Shown: positions 50,295-58,756 of the stretch, in pieces
How the letters are laid out: each line of letters starts with the position of its first letter
How positions within the stretch are numbered: position 1 is the first letter of the stretch
Source: Streptococcus sp. HMSC074B11
GTDB lineage: Bacteria > Bacillota > Bacilli > Lactobacillales > Streptococcaceae
DNA: 64,000 bases
Assembly (NCBI RefSeq): GCF_001808705.1
Contig: NZ_KV794273.1
Coordinates: forward strand, 266,622 to 330,621
Direction of reading: 5' to 3'
Translations under genes and position numbers: made by a program
The notes under the pieces: generated by a model
Told to the model about the DNA's origin: nothing
The model's input: the letters and a program-made list of their open reading frames with translations, nothing else
Databases searched by the model: none

Positions 50295-50789
50295 TTAAAA
50301 ACCAAATTTAGATTTGAAATCATCCCAGTAACCAATTGAAACATCCGGCAACAATTGGAATTTCACCTTATATCCTGCTGCTTGAATAGCCTGAAAGGCT
50401 TCTGCTTCTTCCTGGGTGATGGATTGGTTATTGCCCAATTTCACTGCACCAGGTCTATCATTTGCAGGGCCAACGATGATTTCTCTGACATCACCTGGGA
50501 CAAAACCTTGATCCACCAAAATTTCCTTCATATCGATTGGGTTTTTGGTAATCAAGAAGTACCGACTGTCAGATTCCGTTACTTTTGCTGACTTTTCTTT
50601 AAAGGCTTCTTTTGTCCATACAAAGGTTTTCTTGTCTGATGCGCCTTTGTAAGCTTGGATCAAAACCTTGTTTGATGCTGCTGCATCGTTTACGGCAATC
50701 AAACCATCACATGGTTTTTCTTTTGCCCAGCGTGTGACTGTTTGACCGTGAATCATGCGGTCATCAATCCGTACAAATGTTACTACCAT
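50295..50789 (-). CDS. levE: PTS EIIB, mannose/fructose/sorbose family (LevE-like)
   Basis: Cytoplasmic phosphocarrier that phosphorylates the incoming sugar. 164 residues; the active-site histidine is His14 in RIDDRMIHGQ. Separate EIIA and EIIB chains, as in the lev and man-2 type systems rather than the fused ManL. Confidence 0.92.
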   Translation of the reverse strand: MVVTFVRIDDRMIHGQTVTRWAKEKPCDGLIAVNDAAASNKVLIQAYKGASDKKTFVWTKEAFKEKSAKVTESDSRYFLITKNPIDMKEILVDQGFVPGDVREIIVGPANDRPGAVKLGNNQSITQEEAEAFQAIQAAGYKVKFQLLPDVSIGYWDDFKSKFGF

Positions 50790-50803
50790 AAGGTACCTCC
50801 CTA

Positions 50804-51241
50804 TTAAATATCGTCATCATCTTCTTCAGCACTAGTGGCTGAAACTTCAAAAGGTTGTAGTGCAGATTGTGCTTCTGATAAGATAGTTGCTGACAAATCG
50901 TCTCCATCCAACACATCCTTCATCACAACTGCTGTCAAGGCCATGGTCAGGTTCATCCCACCAAGGATCAAAGCTCCATCTAGCTTTCCAGCTTCTTCTA
51001 GGACAGTGGCTGCCGTGGTTAATGGACTACCACCTACAATATCTGCCAAGACCAGCACAGAATCATCTGCTGTCAATTCTGAAATGCTCTCTCTAAAGTC
51101 AACTGCAAAGTCATCGACCGATTTTCCTTCTTTAAGTCCAACTGCAATGACCTGATTTATCTTGTCACCAGCAAACATAGCTAGCGATGTTTTTAGTCCT
51201 TCTGCCAATCCACCATGACTGACTAAAATGAGATATTTCAT
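50804..51241 (-). CDS. levD: PTS EIIA, mannose/fructose/sorbose family (LevD-like)
   Basis: First phosphocarrier of this PTS, phosphorylated by HPr on His9 in LVSHGGLAEG. 145 residues ending in an acidic tail. First gene of the PTS transcript; the promoter region upstream has a cre-like site and two dyads. LevD homologues also act in sensing in S. mutans. Confidence 0.92.
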   Translation of the reverse strand: MKYLILVSHGGLAEGLKTSLAMFAGDKINQVIAVGLKEGKSVDDFAVDFRESISELTADDSVLVLADIVGGSPLTTAATVLEEAGKLDGALILGGMNLTMALTAVVMKDVLDGDDLSATILSEAQSALQPFEVSATSAEEDDDDI

Positions 51242-51280
51242 TTTGCTACACCTCCTTTATTTGACTCTATTGTAGAATAT

Positions 51281-51295
51281 TTGGAAGCGCTTTTA
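51281..51295. promoter_or_regulatory. Candidate cre site (CcpA) upstream of levD
   Basis: TTGGAAGCGCTTTTA matches the cre consensus WTGNAANCGNWNNCW with one mismatch and lies about 40 bases upstream of the levD start, near a TACAAT that could be a -10. CcpA repression is likely if the site is real. Confidence 0.65.
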
Positions 51296-51302
51296 TATTG
51301 TC

Positions 51303-51329
51303 AAATGTCACATGATAAACATGACATTT
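51303..51329. promoter_or_regulatory. Dyad operator candidate A in the lev PTS promoter
   Basis: AAATGTCA, 11 bases, TGACATTT: a perfect 8-base inverted repeat, upstream of the cre-like site and possible -10. A plausible binding site for the LuxR-type regulator encoded upstream. Confidence 0.55.
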
Positions 51330-51341
51330 AGCAACAAAAAA

Positions 51342-51370
51342 ATGACATCTGTCACTTGACACAATGTCAT
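51342..51370. promoter_or_regulatory. Dyad operator candidate B in the lev PTS promoter
   Basis: ATGACAT at 51342 and ATGTCAT at 51364 are inverted; inside lie TGTCA and TGACA around a two-base gap. It shares the TGACA half-site with dyad A. Confidence 0.55.
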
Positions 51371-51381
51371 CTTATTTTTCT

Positions 51382-52680
51382 TTAAACTCCTACCTGAAGA
51401 CTACTTTCAATTTCCCTCTGAATTTGAGGCAAGCGATTCTCGACATCTTGATCGCGCAAAGCATTGCCAATCAAGTAGTCCAGCTTTTCCAACATTTCTT
51501 TAGAGACATTCTTGGGACTACTTTCAACAGCTTGTTCCATGATACGATTCAAGGTCTGATTGGTCAAGGAATCCGTGCCAAAATCATCTACCTGTAGAAG
51601 ATCTTTACTAGATTGACTTTGGACCACCTGTGGCATAACGGAAATCCCTTGAGATTGAGCAAAGAGGAGTTGTTGAATTTCTGGATCTTCTGTCAACAAT
51701 TGCATCAATTTCCAAGCTAACTTGGAATGAGGAGTCCGAGCAGACATGGCAAAAGAAGTCGTCGTAACCAAAGTCGCCTTGGTAGTTTTTGACTTAGCAG
51801 GCATAGGAATACAGGTCCAGGTGAAGTTTGAATATTTTGAAACATGGTAAGGATAAGGTTTATAGGTTCTATATTGAGCCAAAGTCATGGGATAAAAAGC
51901 GACTTTCCCCTGGTCAAAATCTTTGGAACTCACCTTATAGTTCTTATTCAACTCTTCCAATTTTTGTAAAAAAGTCAAAGACTCTTTGACTTCTGGAGCC
52001 GTAAGTTTAAGCATCCCTCCTTGAAAAAGACTACCCCCATTTGCTGCCAAAGCTTCTTTCCATGTATATTCTGTACTCCCAAACTGATCCAATTGACCAT
52101 CTCCATTGGTATCTTTGGTTAGTTTTTTACAAATTGTATAGAACTCTTCCAAGCTCCAACCTTCCTTGGGAACCTCAATGCCTTCTTTGTCTAGCAAATC
52201 TTTATTGACACACATCAAAATAGGATTACTTTCATAAGGTAAGGCATAGGATTGCCCCTGATAGACGCCTGATTCAAATGCAACAGGATAAAAAGCAGCT
52301 TGGTCTTCTTGATTCATATAGCCATTTAACTTTTCTAGAACGCCACGTGCCGCCAATAAGGACAGATCTTGCTCAGAAACCATAAACACATCCGGCGTCT
52401 TTCCTGAAACAATCTTTTCTGAGAGCCAGTCTGAATAATCCGACTGTGGAATCCCATTTTCATATTCCACACGGACATTAGGATGGGACTTTTCAAATTT
52501 TTGAATCGCAAGATCCAAAGCATGGGAGCGTTGACTGGTCGGTACATCCCAACTAGATCCTGCATAAACGCCTATATGGAGCACGATCGGTTGTTGTTTC
52601 CACCAATAAAAACCAGTACTCACAGAGAGCACAAAAAGGAGAACGATTCCCCAACAAAGATGCTTTCGGTTTAATTTCAT
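51382..52680 (-). CDS. levQ: Membrane-anchored sugar-binding protein of the lev locus
   Basis: Family 1 extracellular solute-binding fold anchored by an N-terminal membrane helix (about residues 9-26) with no lipobox. 432 residues; the binding domain begins LHIGVYAGSSWD. An EF-hand-like calcium loop DTNGDGQLDQFG lies at 190-201. No transporter genes accompany it, so a sensory role is likely, as for LevQ of the S. mutans four-component system. The levQ name is by locus order and should be treated as tentative. It overlaps the response-regulator gene by 4 bases. Confidence 0.75.
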   Translation of the reverse strand: MKLNRKHLCWGIVLLFVLSVSTGFYWWKQQPIVLHIGVYAGSSWDVPTSQRSHALDLAIQKFEKSHPNVRVEYENGIPQSDYSDWLSEKIVSGKTPDVFMVSEQDLSLLAARGVLEKLNGYMNQEDQAAFYPVAFESGVYQGQSYALPYESNPILMCVNKDLLDKEGIEVPKEGWSLEEFYTICKKLTKDTNGDGQLDQFGSTEYTWKEALAANGGSLFQGGMLKLTAPEVKESLTFLQKLEELNKNYKVSSKDFDQGKVAFYPMTLAQYRTYKPYPYHVSKYSNFTWTCIPMPAKSKTTKATLVTTTSFAMSARTPHSKLAWKLMQLLTEDPEIQQLLFAQSQGISVMPQVVQSQSSKDLLQVDDFGTDSLTNQTLNRIMEQAVESSPKNVSKEMLEKLDYLIGNALRDQDVENRLPQIQREIESSLQVGV

Positions 52681-53363
52681 TCCGTATTTCCTTTTGAAAA
52701 ATCGCGTCTAGTCACTCCTGTTTGAACTGACCAAATTGCTAATTGCGTTCGATCTCTTAGGTTTAATTTCGCCAAAATCGTTGATAAGTAATTGCGCACA
52801 GTTCCTTCTGATAAGAAGAGTTTTGCAGCAATTTCTTTGTTTGACTCGCCATAACCGACTTCTTGAATAATTCGCCATTCTGTCGTGCTCAAATCCTTGA
52901 CGTTGTCCTCATCCACAGCAATAGAGAAATTCGATTTGGCCATTTGAGAGAAGATCTGAAAGACCTTGCTTGCGATATTGGGGTTGATCATAGCTCCACC
53001 CTGATGCACCACCTTAATAGCCTCATAGAGCTCTTCTGTCGAGGCTCCCTTTAAAAGATATCCTGAAGCACCATACTTGAGTGCACTATAGATAAATTCA
53101 TCATCGTCAAAGGTTGTTAAAATAATAATTTTGATATCCGGATAGTGTCCTTTTACTTCTTTTGTAGCCAAAACCCCATCCATGCCTGGCATCCGAATAT
53201 CCATCAGAATCAGATCCGGATGCGTCTGTGGAATGCTGGACAAGACATGATTCCCATCTTCCACTGTAGCTACCACTTCGATGTCGGAGTGAGCCGACAA
53301 AATAATTTTCAAAGATTCTCGAATCAAGGCTTGGTCATCTGCCACCATTACTTTTATCACCAT
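52677..53363 (-). CDS. levR: NarL/LuxR-family response regulator
   Basis: A 228-residue two-component regulator. The receiver has acidic pocket VADDQ near 8-11 and phosphorylation site Asp55 in LMDIRMPG. The C-terminal LuxR helix-turn-helix is at about 155-215 (SNKEIAAKLFLSEGTVRNYLS). It partners the kinase encoded just upstream and probably activates the PTS genes. Confidence 0.9.
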   Translation of the reverse strand: MVIKVMVADDQALIRESLKIILSAHSDIEVVATVEDGNHVLSSIPQTHPDLILMDIRMPGMDGVLATKEVKGHYPDIKIIILTTFDDDEFIYSALKYGASGYLLKGASTEELYEAIKVVHQGGAMINPNIASKVFQIFSQMAKSNFSIAVDEDNVKDLSTTEWRIIQEVGYGESNKEIAAKLFLSEGTVRNYLSTILAKLNLRDRTQLAIWSVQTGVTRRDFSKGNTE

Positions 53364-53366
53364 ATC

Positions 53367-54683
53367 TTATCTCCCTTCTTTATATTTTGGTAAACTGACA
53401 CGTGTGAAAAATCCATCGCGACTTTCAAATTGAAGCTGTCCTCCTAGTATGGAAATACGCTCCATCATCTGTTTGAGTCCATAACCATAAGTTAAGGTTT
53501 TAAACCCAACTCCATTATCTTGCAAAGCGATCAAATAATTCTCTTTATCCTCAAAAAAATGGAGTTTTAGTTGGCTGGCGTGACCGTGGCGAACCGCATT
53601 GGTCATAGACTCTTGAATCACACGAAAGATCGTATCTTCAATCATGACATCCATATCGACATCTACCCATTCATAGTTTAGATCAACTTGTAAGTTGGAA
53701 AGAATTTGATACTCGCGGATGGTCTTTTCTAAAGCATCTTTGAGAGTTCGTCCCTCAAGGGCTCCCGGACGAAGACGATTAAGAGAACCTCTCACATCTT
53801 GGATTCCTTCACGGACCACTTCTGATACGTTTTTCACCTGCTCTTTTGCCCGATTTGGATCGATATCGATCAAGACCCCAACAGCATCTAAACCTGCTGA
53901 GATGCCTGTTAGTGCGTGCCCCAGAGTATCATGAATCTCACGAGCAATCCGCTTACGCTCCCGATCCTCTGCAATCTTCTCAGACAAGGCCATATAATTG
54001 TTCAACTCCGTATTAACCTTGGACACCATAGCCAATTCTTCCTCTACTTCGTGGTTTTCCGCAAGGACGTTCATAATATAAAACAAAAGTGAAATAATGA
54101 AGAGTACCATATTCGAGGCATAAAGGGAATTCTTTAAGAAAAAGGCCAGAATGCGGATAGATTCAGGATAAAAATGAATATAGACATCTAAGGACGGAAT
54201 CGGGAAGAAAAGCGAAAAGACATCTGAATTTGTCACAAGGAGCATCAAGAAGCTCACTAGGATAAAGGCAAACCAATACTTCCGATCTCTCTTGGTATTC
54301 AACTCTTTGGAACCATAGAAGATATCCGCAAAAACCAAGAGAATGAGCCCGTTATAAGCTACATTTTGAACCCACATCAGAAGCAGCATCAGGAGAATCT
54401 CCAGAATATTCCTCTTATCAAAAATAGACCATCGACTCGTTTGAGGCCGATATCGACTCATCGATATCAAAGCAATTCCAGCAAACAAAACTGCAGACAA
54501 CCAAAAAGTCGTAGATGGAGCAAAGGGAATACGCTCTAGACGCTCTAATAATAGAGAGGCTTGGCGTTGAGCTATGATATAGTTGGTTGCTTGAAGATAG
54601 ATGATACTGTTTAGCATAACAGCGATAAAATTGACGACCATAAGAATGGCCAAACTGTATCGAACACCTCTAAACTTTCTCAT
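53367..54683 (-). CDS. levS: Sensor histidine kinase (HisKA_3, DegS/NarX type)
   Basis: A 438-residue kinase with several membrane helices in the first 230 residues, the HisKA_3 dimerisation box ending in IAREIHDTLGHALTGI (phospho-His near 250) and a HATPase domain (NAVRHGHA near 355, DNGVGF near 378). The ATG at 54683, overlapping the preceding stop as TAATG, is chosen over an upstream GTG. With no large extracellular domain of its own, it probably senses through the sugar-binding proteins encoded beside it. Confidence 0.9.
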   Translation of the reverse strand: MRKFRGVRYSLAILMVVNFIAVMLNSIIYLQATNYIIAQRQASLLLERLERIPFAPSTTFWLSAVLFAGIALISMSRYRPQTSRWSIFDKRNILEILLMLLLMWVQNVAYNGLILLVFADIFYGSKELNTKRDRKYWFAFILVSFLMLLVTNSDVFSLFFPIPSLDVYIHFYPESIRILAFFLKNSLYASNMVLFIISLLFYIMNVLAENHEVEEELAMVSKVNTELNNYMALSEKIAEDRERKRIAREIHDTLGHALTGISAGLDAVGVLIDIDPNRAKEQVKNVSEVVREGIQDVRGSLNRLRPGALEGRTLKDALEKTIREYQILSNLQVDLNYEWVDVDMDVMIEDTIFRVIQESMTNAVRHGHASQLKLHFFEDKENYLIALQDNGVGFKTLTYGYGLKQMMERISILGGQLQFESRDGFFTRVSLPKYKEGR

Positions 54684-55666
54684 TACTGCCACCCATTCAC
54701 ATCAAACTGATCAATGTTTTCCTTTGTCATCATTTCAACTGGAATGCTCACCTCTTTGGTATAGCTCTTCCCTTCAGCAATATCTTGAATGACCTCCATC
54801 ACGCGGTCTCCCATTTTCAAAGGAGACTGAGCAACGGTTCCCACAACATCATCCGTCGAGTGCAACAAAGATTTCATATCTGGTGAACCATCGATTCCAT
54901 AAATCGCAATGGGGTAAGTTATTCCTTGCTCCTTAATTGCAGCCAGAGCTCCTATAGCTGAGCGATCATTTAAGGCAACCAAGGTATCAATTTCAACCCC
55001 TGATTGTAAAAAATTCTGGACAGCCGGCATGGCGATTTCCGTTTGCCCCTTGGTTTCCAGTTCCGATACAATCTGATAAGAACTGTGCCCCTCAATAGTG
55101 TCTTTAAAGCCCTGAATCCGCGTATCTGCTGAAACAGTCCCCTTATGTTCCAAAAGGAGGACCCGAGCACTAGAAGAACGTTTCATCAACTCTTTAGCAA
55201 TCAATACTCCCGCTTGGTAGTTATCGGATACAATACTTGCATCTGGCTTAAAATTCTTCAGTTGGGTATCGACCGCAATGATTTTAATTCCTTGTTTTCT
55301 AGCTTTTTCAAGAGCAGTTAAAATTGACTGGCTATCCCCCTTGATCGGATTGATCACTATCATATCAACTTTTTGAGCACAAAAATCATCAATCTGTTGG
55401 CTCTGTCTTTCTTCGTCCAATTCTGGATCTCGGACATAAACAAGAGCTCCTCTTTCATCGGCAATTCGACTAATTTCCGAATGAATACTTTTATAGAACC
55501 CATTGTTCATGGTCATATAGGTGACACCAATTTTAGTCTGATCCTTGATGCCACTTGTTTGACAACGGCCGAAAACCCATAAGAGAACACAGACCACTGG
55601 AATCAGCAGTAATAGACGCTTTATCAGCCATTTCAACAATTCTATTTTCTCTTTATTTTTCGTCAA
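54683..55666 (-). CDS. levT: Membrane-anchored ribose-binding-like sensor protein
   Basis: A 327-residue protein with an N-terminal membrane helix (about 15-32) and a periplasmic-binding-protein type I domain (Peripla_BP_4), as in RbsB: KIGVTYMTMNNGFYKSIHSE near 45 and DTLVALNDRSAIGALAAIKE near 230. No ATPase or permease lies near, so it is a sensor. It begins at TTG (55666); AAGGA lies upstream and no usable ATG exists before residue 50. First gene of the four-gene sensory unit; levT by locus order, tentative. Confidence 0.75.
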   Translation of the reverse strand: MTKNKEKIELLKWLIKRLLLLIPVVCVLLWVFGRCQTSGIKDQTKIGVTYMTMNNGFYKSIHSEISRIADERGALVYVRDPELDEERQSQQIDDFCAQKVDMIVINPIKGDSQSILTALEKARKQGIKIIAVDTQLKNFKPDASIVSDNYQAGVLIAKELMKRSSSARVLLLEHKGTVSADTRIQGFKDTIEGHSSYQIVSELETKGQTEIAMPAVQNFLQSGVEIDTLVALNDRSAIGALAAIKEQGITYPIAIYGIDGSPDMKSLLHSTDDVVGTVAQSPLKMGDRVMEVIQDIAEGKSYTKEVSIPVEMMTKENIDQFDVNGWQ

Positions 55667-55854
55667 ATTTCATTCCTTTTCTGAAAATTTTGAATATATA
55701 TTACTTTATTCTACTACTTTTTCAAAAAAAGTGCTTGATTTTATTGTACAAGTGCATTTATTTGACCTATTTAAGAATTAATTTCCGAACAATAGCACAA
55801 AAACAATAGAAAAAGCTGGTCTATAGGCGAACCAGCTCTTCTATTTGATTGATA

Positions 55855-56250
55855 TTAAAATGGAAGTTCCTCTTCTTCCAAGACCAAATCTGCTAAGTCT
55901 TGTCCTGCATTATTTTCACGCATAGCACGTTGGGCACGGCTTTCTAAGAGTTGGAAACCTGTACAGAGAACTTCTGTTACATAGTTGGTCTGGCCATTCT
56001 TCTCAAACTTACGGGTACGAAGTTCCCCATCCACAGAAATGAGACTACCCTTGCTTCCATAACTAGCCAAGGTTTCAGCCAATTTTCCCCAGACCACAAT
56101 ATTGATGAAGTCTGCTTCACGTTCCCCATTTTGATCTTTATAACGGCGATTCACTGCGATAGTTGCTCGTGCAACAGACTTATCATTGTTGGTTTTGTGC
56201 AACTCTGGTGTAGACGTCAAACGTCCGATCATAATAACTTTATTATACAT
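55855..56250 (-). CDS. ssbB: Competence-induced single-stranded DNA-binding protein
   Basis: A 131-residue SSB with an OB fold (YNKVIMIGRLTSTPELH start, FINIVVWGKLAETL near 48) and the acidic tip EEELPF, which binds partner proteins. It lacks the long Gly-rich linker of the housekeeping SSB, as in pneumococcal SsbB, which protects incoming DNA during transformation. A SigX-type box lies upstream. GGAGG precedes the ATG. Confidence 0.93.
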   Translation of the reverse strand: MYNKVIMIGRLTSTPELHKTNNDKSVARATIAVNRRYKDQNGEREADFINIVVWGKLAETLASYGSKGSLISVDGELRTRKFEKNGQTNYVTEVLCTGFQLLESRAQRAMRENNAGQDLADLVLEEEELPF

Positions 56251-56271
56251 TTTTTCATCCTCCTACTTATC

Positions 56272-56279
56272 TATTCGAA
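56272..56279 (-). promoter_or_regulatory. Competence (SigX/ComX) box of ssbB
   Basis: TTCGAATA on the minus strand matches the late-competence box TACGAATA at 7 of 8 positions, with a T-rich stretch 10-20 bases upstream. It lies about 22 bases from the ssbB ATG. Confidence 0.85.
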
Positions 56280-56288
56280 GGTAAAAGA

Positions 56289-56316
56289 AAAAAGTTACAA
56301 AATTTGTAACTTTTTT
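56289..56316 (-). terminator. Terminator of the short-chain dehydrogenase operon
   Basis: AAAAAGTTACAAA and TTTGTAACTTTTT arms form a near-perfect hairpin flanked by A and T runs. Its T run is also the T-rich part of the ssbB competence promoter. Confidence 0.85.
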
Positions 56317-56326
56317 AAAAATAATG

Positions 56327-57088
56327 TTATTCTCTATGAATCATAAATCCAGTTGCTTGTTGATTGGCCATGATGGTCATATCTGTAATTTGCACACGAC
56401 GTGGCTGACTGGTCACATAAACTACAGCATCTGCGATGTCTTGTGCCTGCAAGGCTTCGAGTCCCTGATAGACCGTCGCCGCCCGTTCCTCATCTCCATG
56501 GAAACGGACCTTAGAAAAGTCAGTCTCTACGATTCCTGGCTGAATGGTTGTCACCTTGATATCCGTTGCGATGGTATCAATCCGTAGTCCATCTGAAAAG
56601 GTTTTGACTGCAGCCTTGGTTGCTGAATAGACTGCTGCACCAGCGTAAGCGTAAATACCTGCGGTTGAACCCATATTAATGATATGGCCTTGATTTGCAG
56701 TCACCATAGAAGGCAAGAGACAACGAGTAACAGCCATCAGGCCCTTGACATTGGTATCCAGCATGGTCAGCATATCCAACTCTTCATAGTCCTGATAGGG
56801 TGCTAAACCAAGAGCCAGCCCAGCATTATTAACTAAAATATCAATTGAACCTACTGCTTCAAGAATTTCTGAACAAACAGTTTTAACCATTGTCATATCG
56901 GTCACATCAAGGGGAAAGGTCCAAACTTTTTGATTTGGAAAGGCTTCTGCAAACTCAGTTTTAAGAGATTCGAGTCTTTCTGTTCGACGCCCTATAAGAA
57001 CGATACTTTCACCTTTTTCTAGATAGGCACGCGCAATAGCTTCACCAATACCTGATGTTGCACCTGTGATCACAACATTTTTTGCCAT
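56327..57088 (-). CDS. Short-chain dehydrogenase/reductase
   Basis: A 253-residue NAD(P)-dependent oxidoreductase of the classical SDR family. Cofactor motif TGATSGIGEAIA near 8, NNAGLAL near 90 and catalytic YSATKAAV near 153 are present. Similar to YdfG-like serine/3-hydroxy acid dehydrogenases; the substrate is not evident. Last gene of the DUF4651-thioredoxin-YtpR unit. Confidence 0.9.
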   Translation of the reverse strand: MAKNVVITGATSGIGEAIARAYLEKGESIVLIGRRTERLESLKTEFAEAFPNQKVWTFPLDVTDMTMVKTVCSEILEAVGSIDILVNNAGLALGLAPYQDYEELDMLTMLDTNVKGLMAVTRCLLPSMVTANQGHIINMGSTAGIYAYAGAAVYSATKAAVKTFSDGLRIDTIATDIKVTTIQPGIVETDFSKVRFHGDEERAATVYQGLEALQAQDIADAVVYVTSQPRRVQITDMTIMANQQATGFMIHRE

Positions 57089-57117
57089 CTTACTTTCTCC
57101 TATCTAACTTAACAAAT

Positions 57118-57744
57118 TTAAGCTATCCAGTGTTTTGCTGGGTCAAATGGTGTTCCGACAACTTGGTCTTCTGACAATTCAATGACACCACGCTTTTGTG
57201 GAGCATTTGGTAAGGCAAGTTCACGAGGACTGCACATCATCCCAAAGCTCTTTTCACCACGAAGTTCCCCTGGGAAAATGAGATTCCCTTTTGGCATCAT
57301 AGCTCCTGGAAGAGCTACAATGGTTTTTAAACCGACACGCGCATTAGGAGCTCCTGCAACGATTTGCACTGTCTTATCACTCGCAACTGCCACTTGGCAG
57401 ATATTGAGATGATCACTATCTGGATGTGCCACCATTTCTACGATTTCACCAACGACAAATTTCGGTTCCTTGTCATTGATAATCTTTTCGGTAAAATCTT
57501 GAGCTTGCAATTCTTGGTTCAAACGAGCTACTTGGTCATCTGTTAAGAATACTTGGCCTCGCTTCTCAATCTCAAATAAATGAGAAACTTCAAAAATATT
57601 CCAAGCAACAGTTTCACCAGTTTCCTTTAGGAAAACACGTGCCACATTGCCTTTACGCTCAACATCTAGTTTGGCATCGCCACTGTTTTTCACGATGACC
57701 ATAAGGACATCACCGACATGTTCTTTGTTATATGTAAAAATCAT
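57118..57744 (-). CDS. tRNA-binding domain protein (YtpR type)
   Basis: A 208-residue protein with an N-terminal DUF4479 region and a C-terminal EMAP-like tRNA-binding OB fold (VGEIVEMVAHPDSDHLNICQV near 95, GAPNARVGLKTIVALPGA near 130, GMMCSPRELALP near 170). Such proteins are found as YtpR in Bacillus; function is unknown. In an operon with thioredoxin. Confidence 0.88.
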   Translation of the reverse strand: MIFTYNKEHVGDVLMVIVKNSGDAKLDVERKGNVARVFLKETGETVAWNIFEVSHLFEIEKRGQVFLTDDQVARLNQELQAQDFTEKIINDKEPKFVVGEIVEMVAHPDSDHLNICQVAVASDKTVQIVAGAPNARVGLKTIVALPGAMMPKGNLIFPGELRGEKSFGMMCSPRELALPNAPQKRGVIELSEDQVVGTPFDPAKHWIA

Positions 57745-57757
57745 TCTTTCTTTTCTC

Positions 57758-58075
57758 CTATTTTAATTCTGCTAAAAAGTCGTTTATTTGTGCCTTGGTT
57801 TTACGGTCACGATTAACAAAGCGTCCAATCTCCTTGTCCTTATCTAAGACAACAAGACTTGGAATCCCATATACATCCCATAGTTTTGCAAGTTCCATGT
57901 ACTCATCTCGGTCTACTCGTATAAAGGTAAACTCTGGATTGGTCTCTTCAATCTCTGGTAGAGCTGGATAGATATAGCGACAATCGCCACACCAATCCGC
58001 AACAAAAAGGAAGACCTTCTTGCCATCCTGTTCTACTAGATTTGCTAATTCTTCTATACTCTTAGGAGAAATCAT
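57758..58075 (-). CDS. Thioredoxin-family protein
   Basis: A 105-residue thioredoxin fold with active site WCGDC (Cys29 and Cys32). The WCGDC in place of WCGPC indicates altered redox potential or partner, as in pneumococcal thioredoxin-like proteins. IPSLVVL carries the cis-proline near 75. It overlaps the upstream DUF4651 gene by 4 bases. Confidence 0.9.
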   Translation of the reverse strand: MISPKSIEELANLVEQDGKKVFLFVADWCGDCRYIYPALPEIEETNPEFTFIRVDRDEYMELAKLWDVYGIPSLVVLDKDKEIGRFVNRDRKTKAQINDFLAELK

Positions 58076-58362
58076 ATGGCTTCCTCCTCGTAGATGAGAT
58101 CTTCATCTTCATAGACAAAGGTATAGTGATGACCATCTTCAAAAATGACACCACCAACAAGACGTTCTAGACTACTTTCGTACACTTGGACATAGAGAGT
58201 CCCAATCTCACCCATTTCTGAGAAATAGTCACGCACAATAGCAGTTAACTCTTCCTGTGTCTTCATGAGTTTGTGATCATCAGCGACTTTCTTAGCACCA
58301 AAGGCAAGTGCTCCAAGCCCTGCCACGACTAAACCTGTTTTAATAATATTTTTCGTTTTCAT
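58072..58362 (-). CDS. DUF4651 small membrane-anchored protein
   Basis: A 96-residue protein with one N-terminal hydrophobic helix (about residues 6-22) and an exterior part rich in acidic residues. DUF4651 has no known function. The start at 58362 (MKTKNIIKTGLVVAG) is supported by a promoter whose predicted transcript start is the A of this ATG; there is no ribosome-binding site, so the message may be leaderless. Confidence 0.75.
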   Translation of the reverse strand: MKTKNIIKTGLVVAGLGALAFGAKKVADDHKLMKTQEELTAIVRDYFSEMGEIGTLYVQVYESSLERLVGGVIFEDGHHYTFVYEDEDLIYEEEAI

Positions 58363-58368
58363 GCTAAC

Positions 58369-58397
58369 ATTGTAACACAAAAAGGCTCAAGGAACAA
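58369..58397 (-). promoter_or_regulatory. Promoter placed to make a leaderless transcript
   Basis: TTGTTC (58397-58392), 17-base spacer, TACAAT (58374-58369); seven bases downstream of the -10 lies the A of the DUF4651 ATG at 58362. Confidence 0.6.
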
Positions 58398-58438
58398 TGA
58401 AAAAGAGAGTTCCCCTCCCCTTTACCATTATTGAAAAC

Positions 58439-58693
58439 TTAGTAGTTTCTCTCTCCAAATAAACCTTCTGGCAATTCATGGAACCCCTTGCCTGTCTTGA
58501 AATTTTCAAACTTGCCTAGCAAGAACTGGTAGGCATCCAAGCGACTTTCATAGCGAATCATGGCATCTTTAGCACGATCATCTTGATCTTCTTCATAGAC
58601 CTTTTGGCTTTCCTTGAGCGCCATATCATTAATCATGATTTGGGTATTAACCCAGGCTTCAAATTCTTTCATAAATTCTTGTTCGTAACTCAT
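58439..58693 (-). CDS. DUF1912 family protein
   Basis: An 84-residue, strongly charged, helical protein beginning SYEQEFMKEFEAWVNTQI, recognisable as the DUF1912 family of streptococci. Function is unknown. GGAGAAAA precedes the ATG. It follows the DUF438 gene and may share its transcript. Confidence 0.75.
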   Translation of the reverse strand: MSYEQEFMKEFEAWVNTQIMINDMALKESQKVYEEDQDDRAKDAMIRYESRLDAYQFLLGKFENFKTGKGFHELPEGLFGERNY

Positions 58694-58756
58694 TTTTTCT
58701 CCTTATTCTAATCAACGGAAATAGTCTGTATCAATCTCACGGTAAGGCTGGATATC

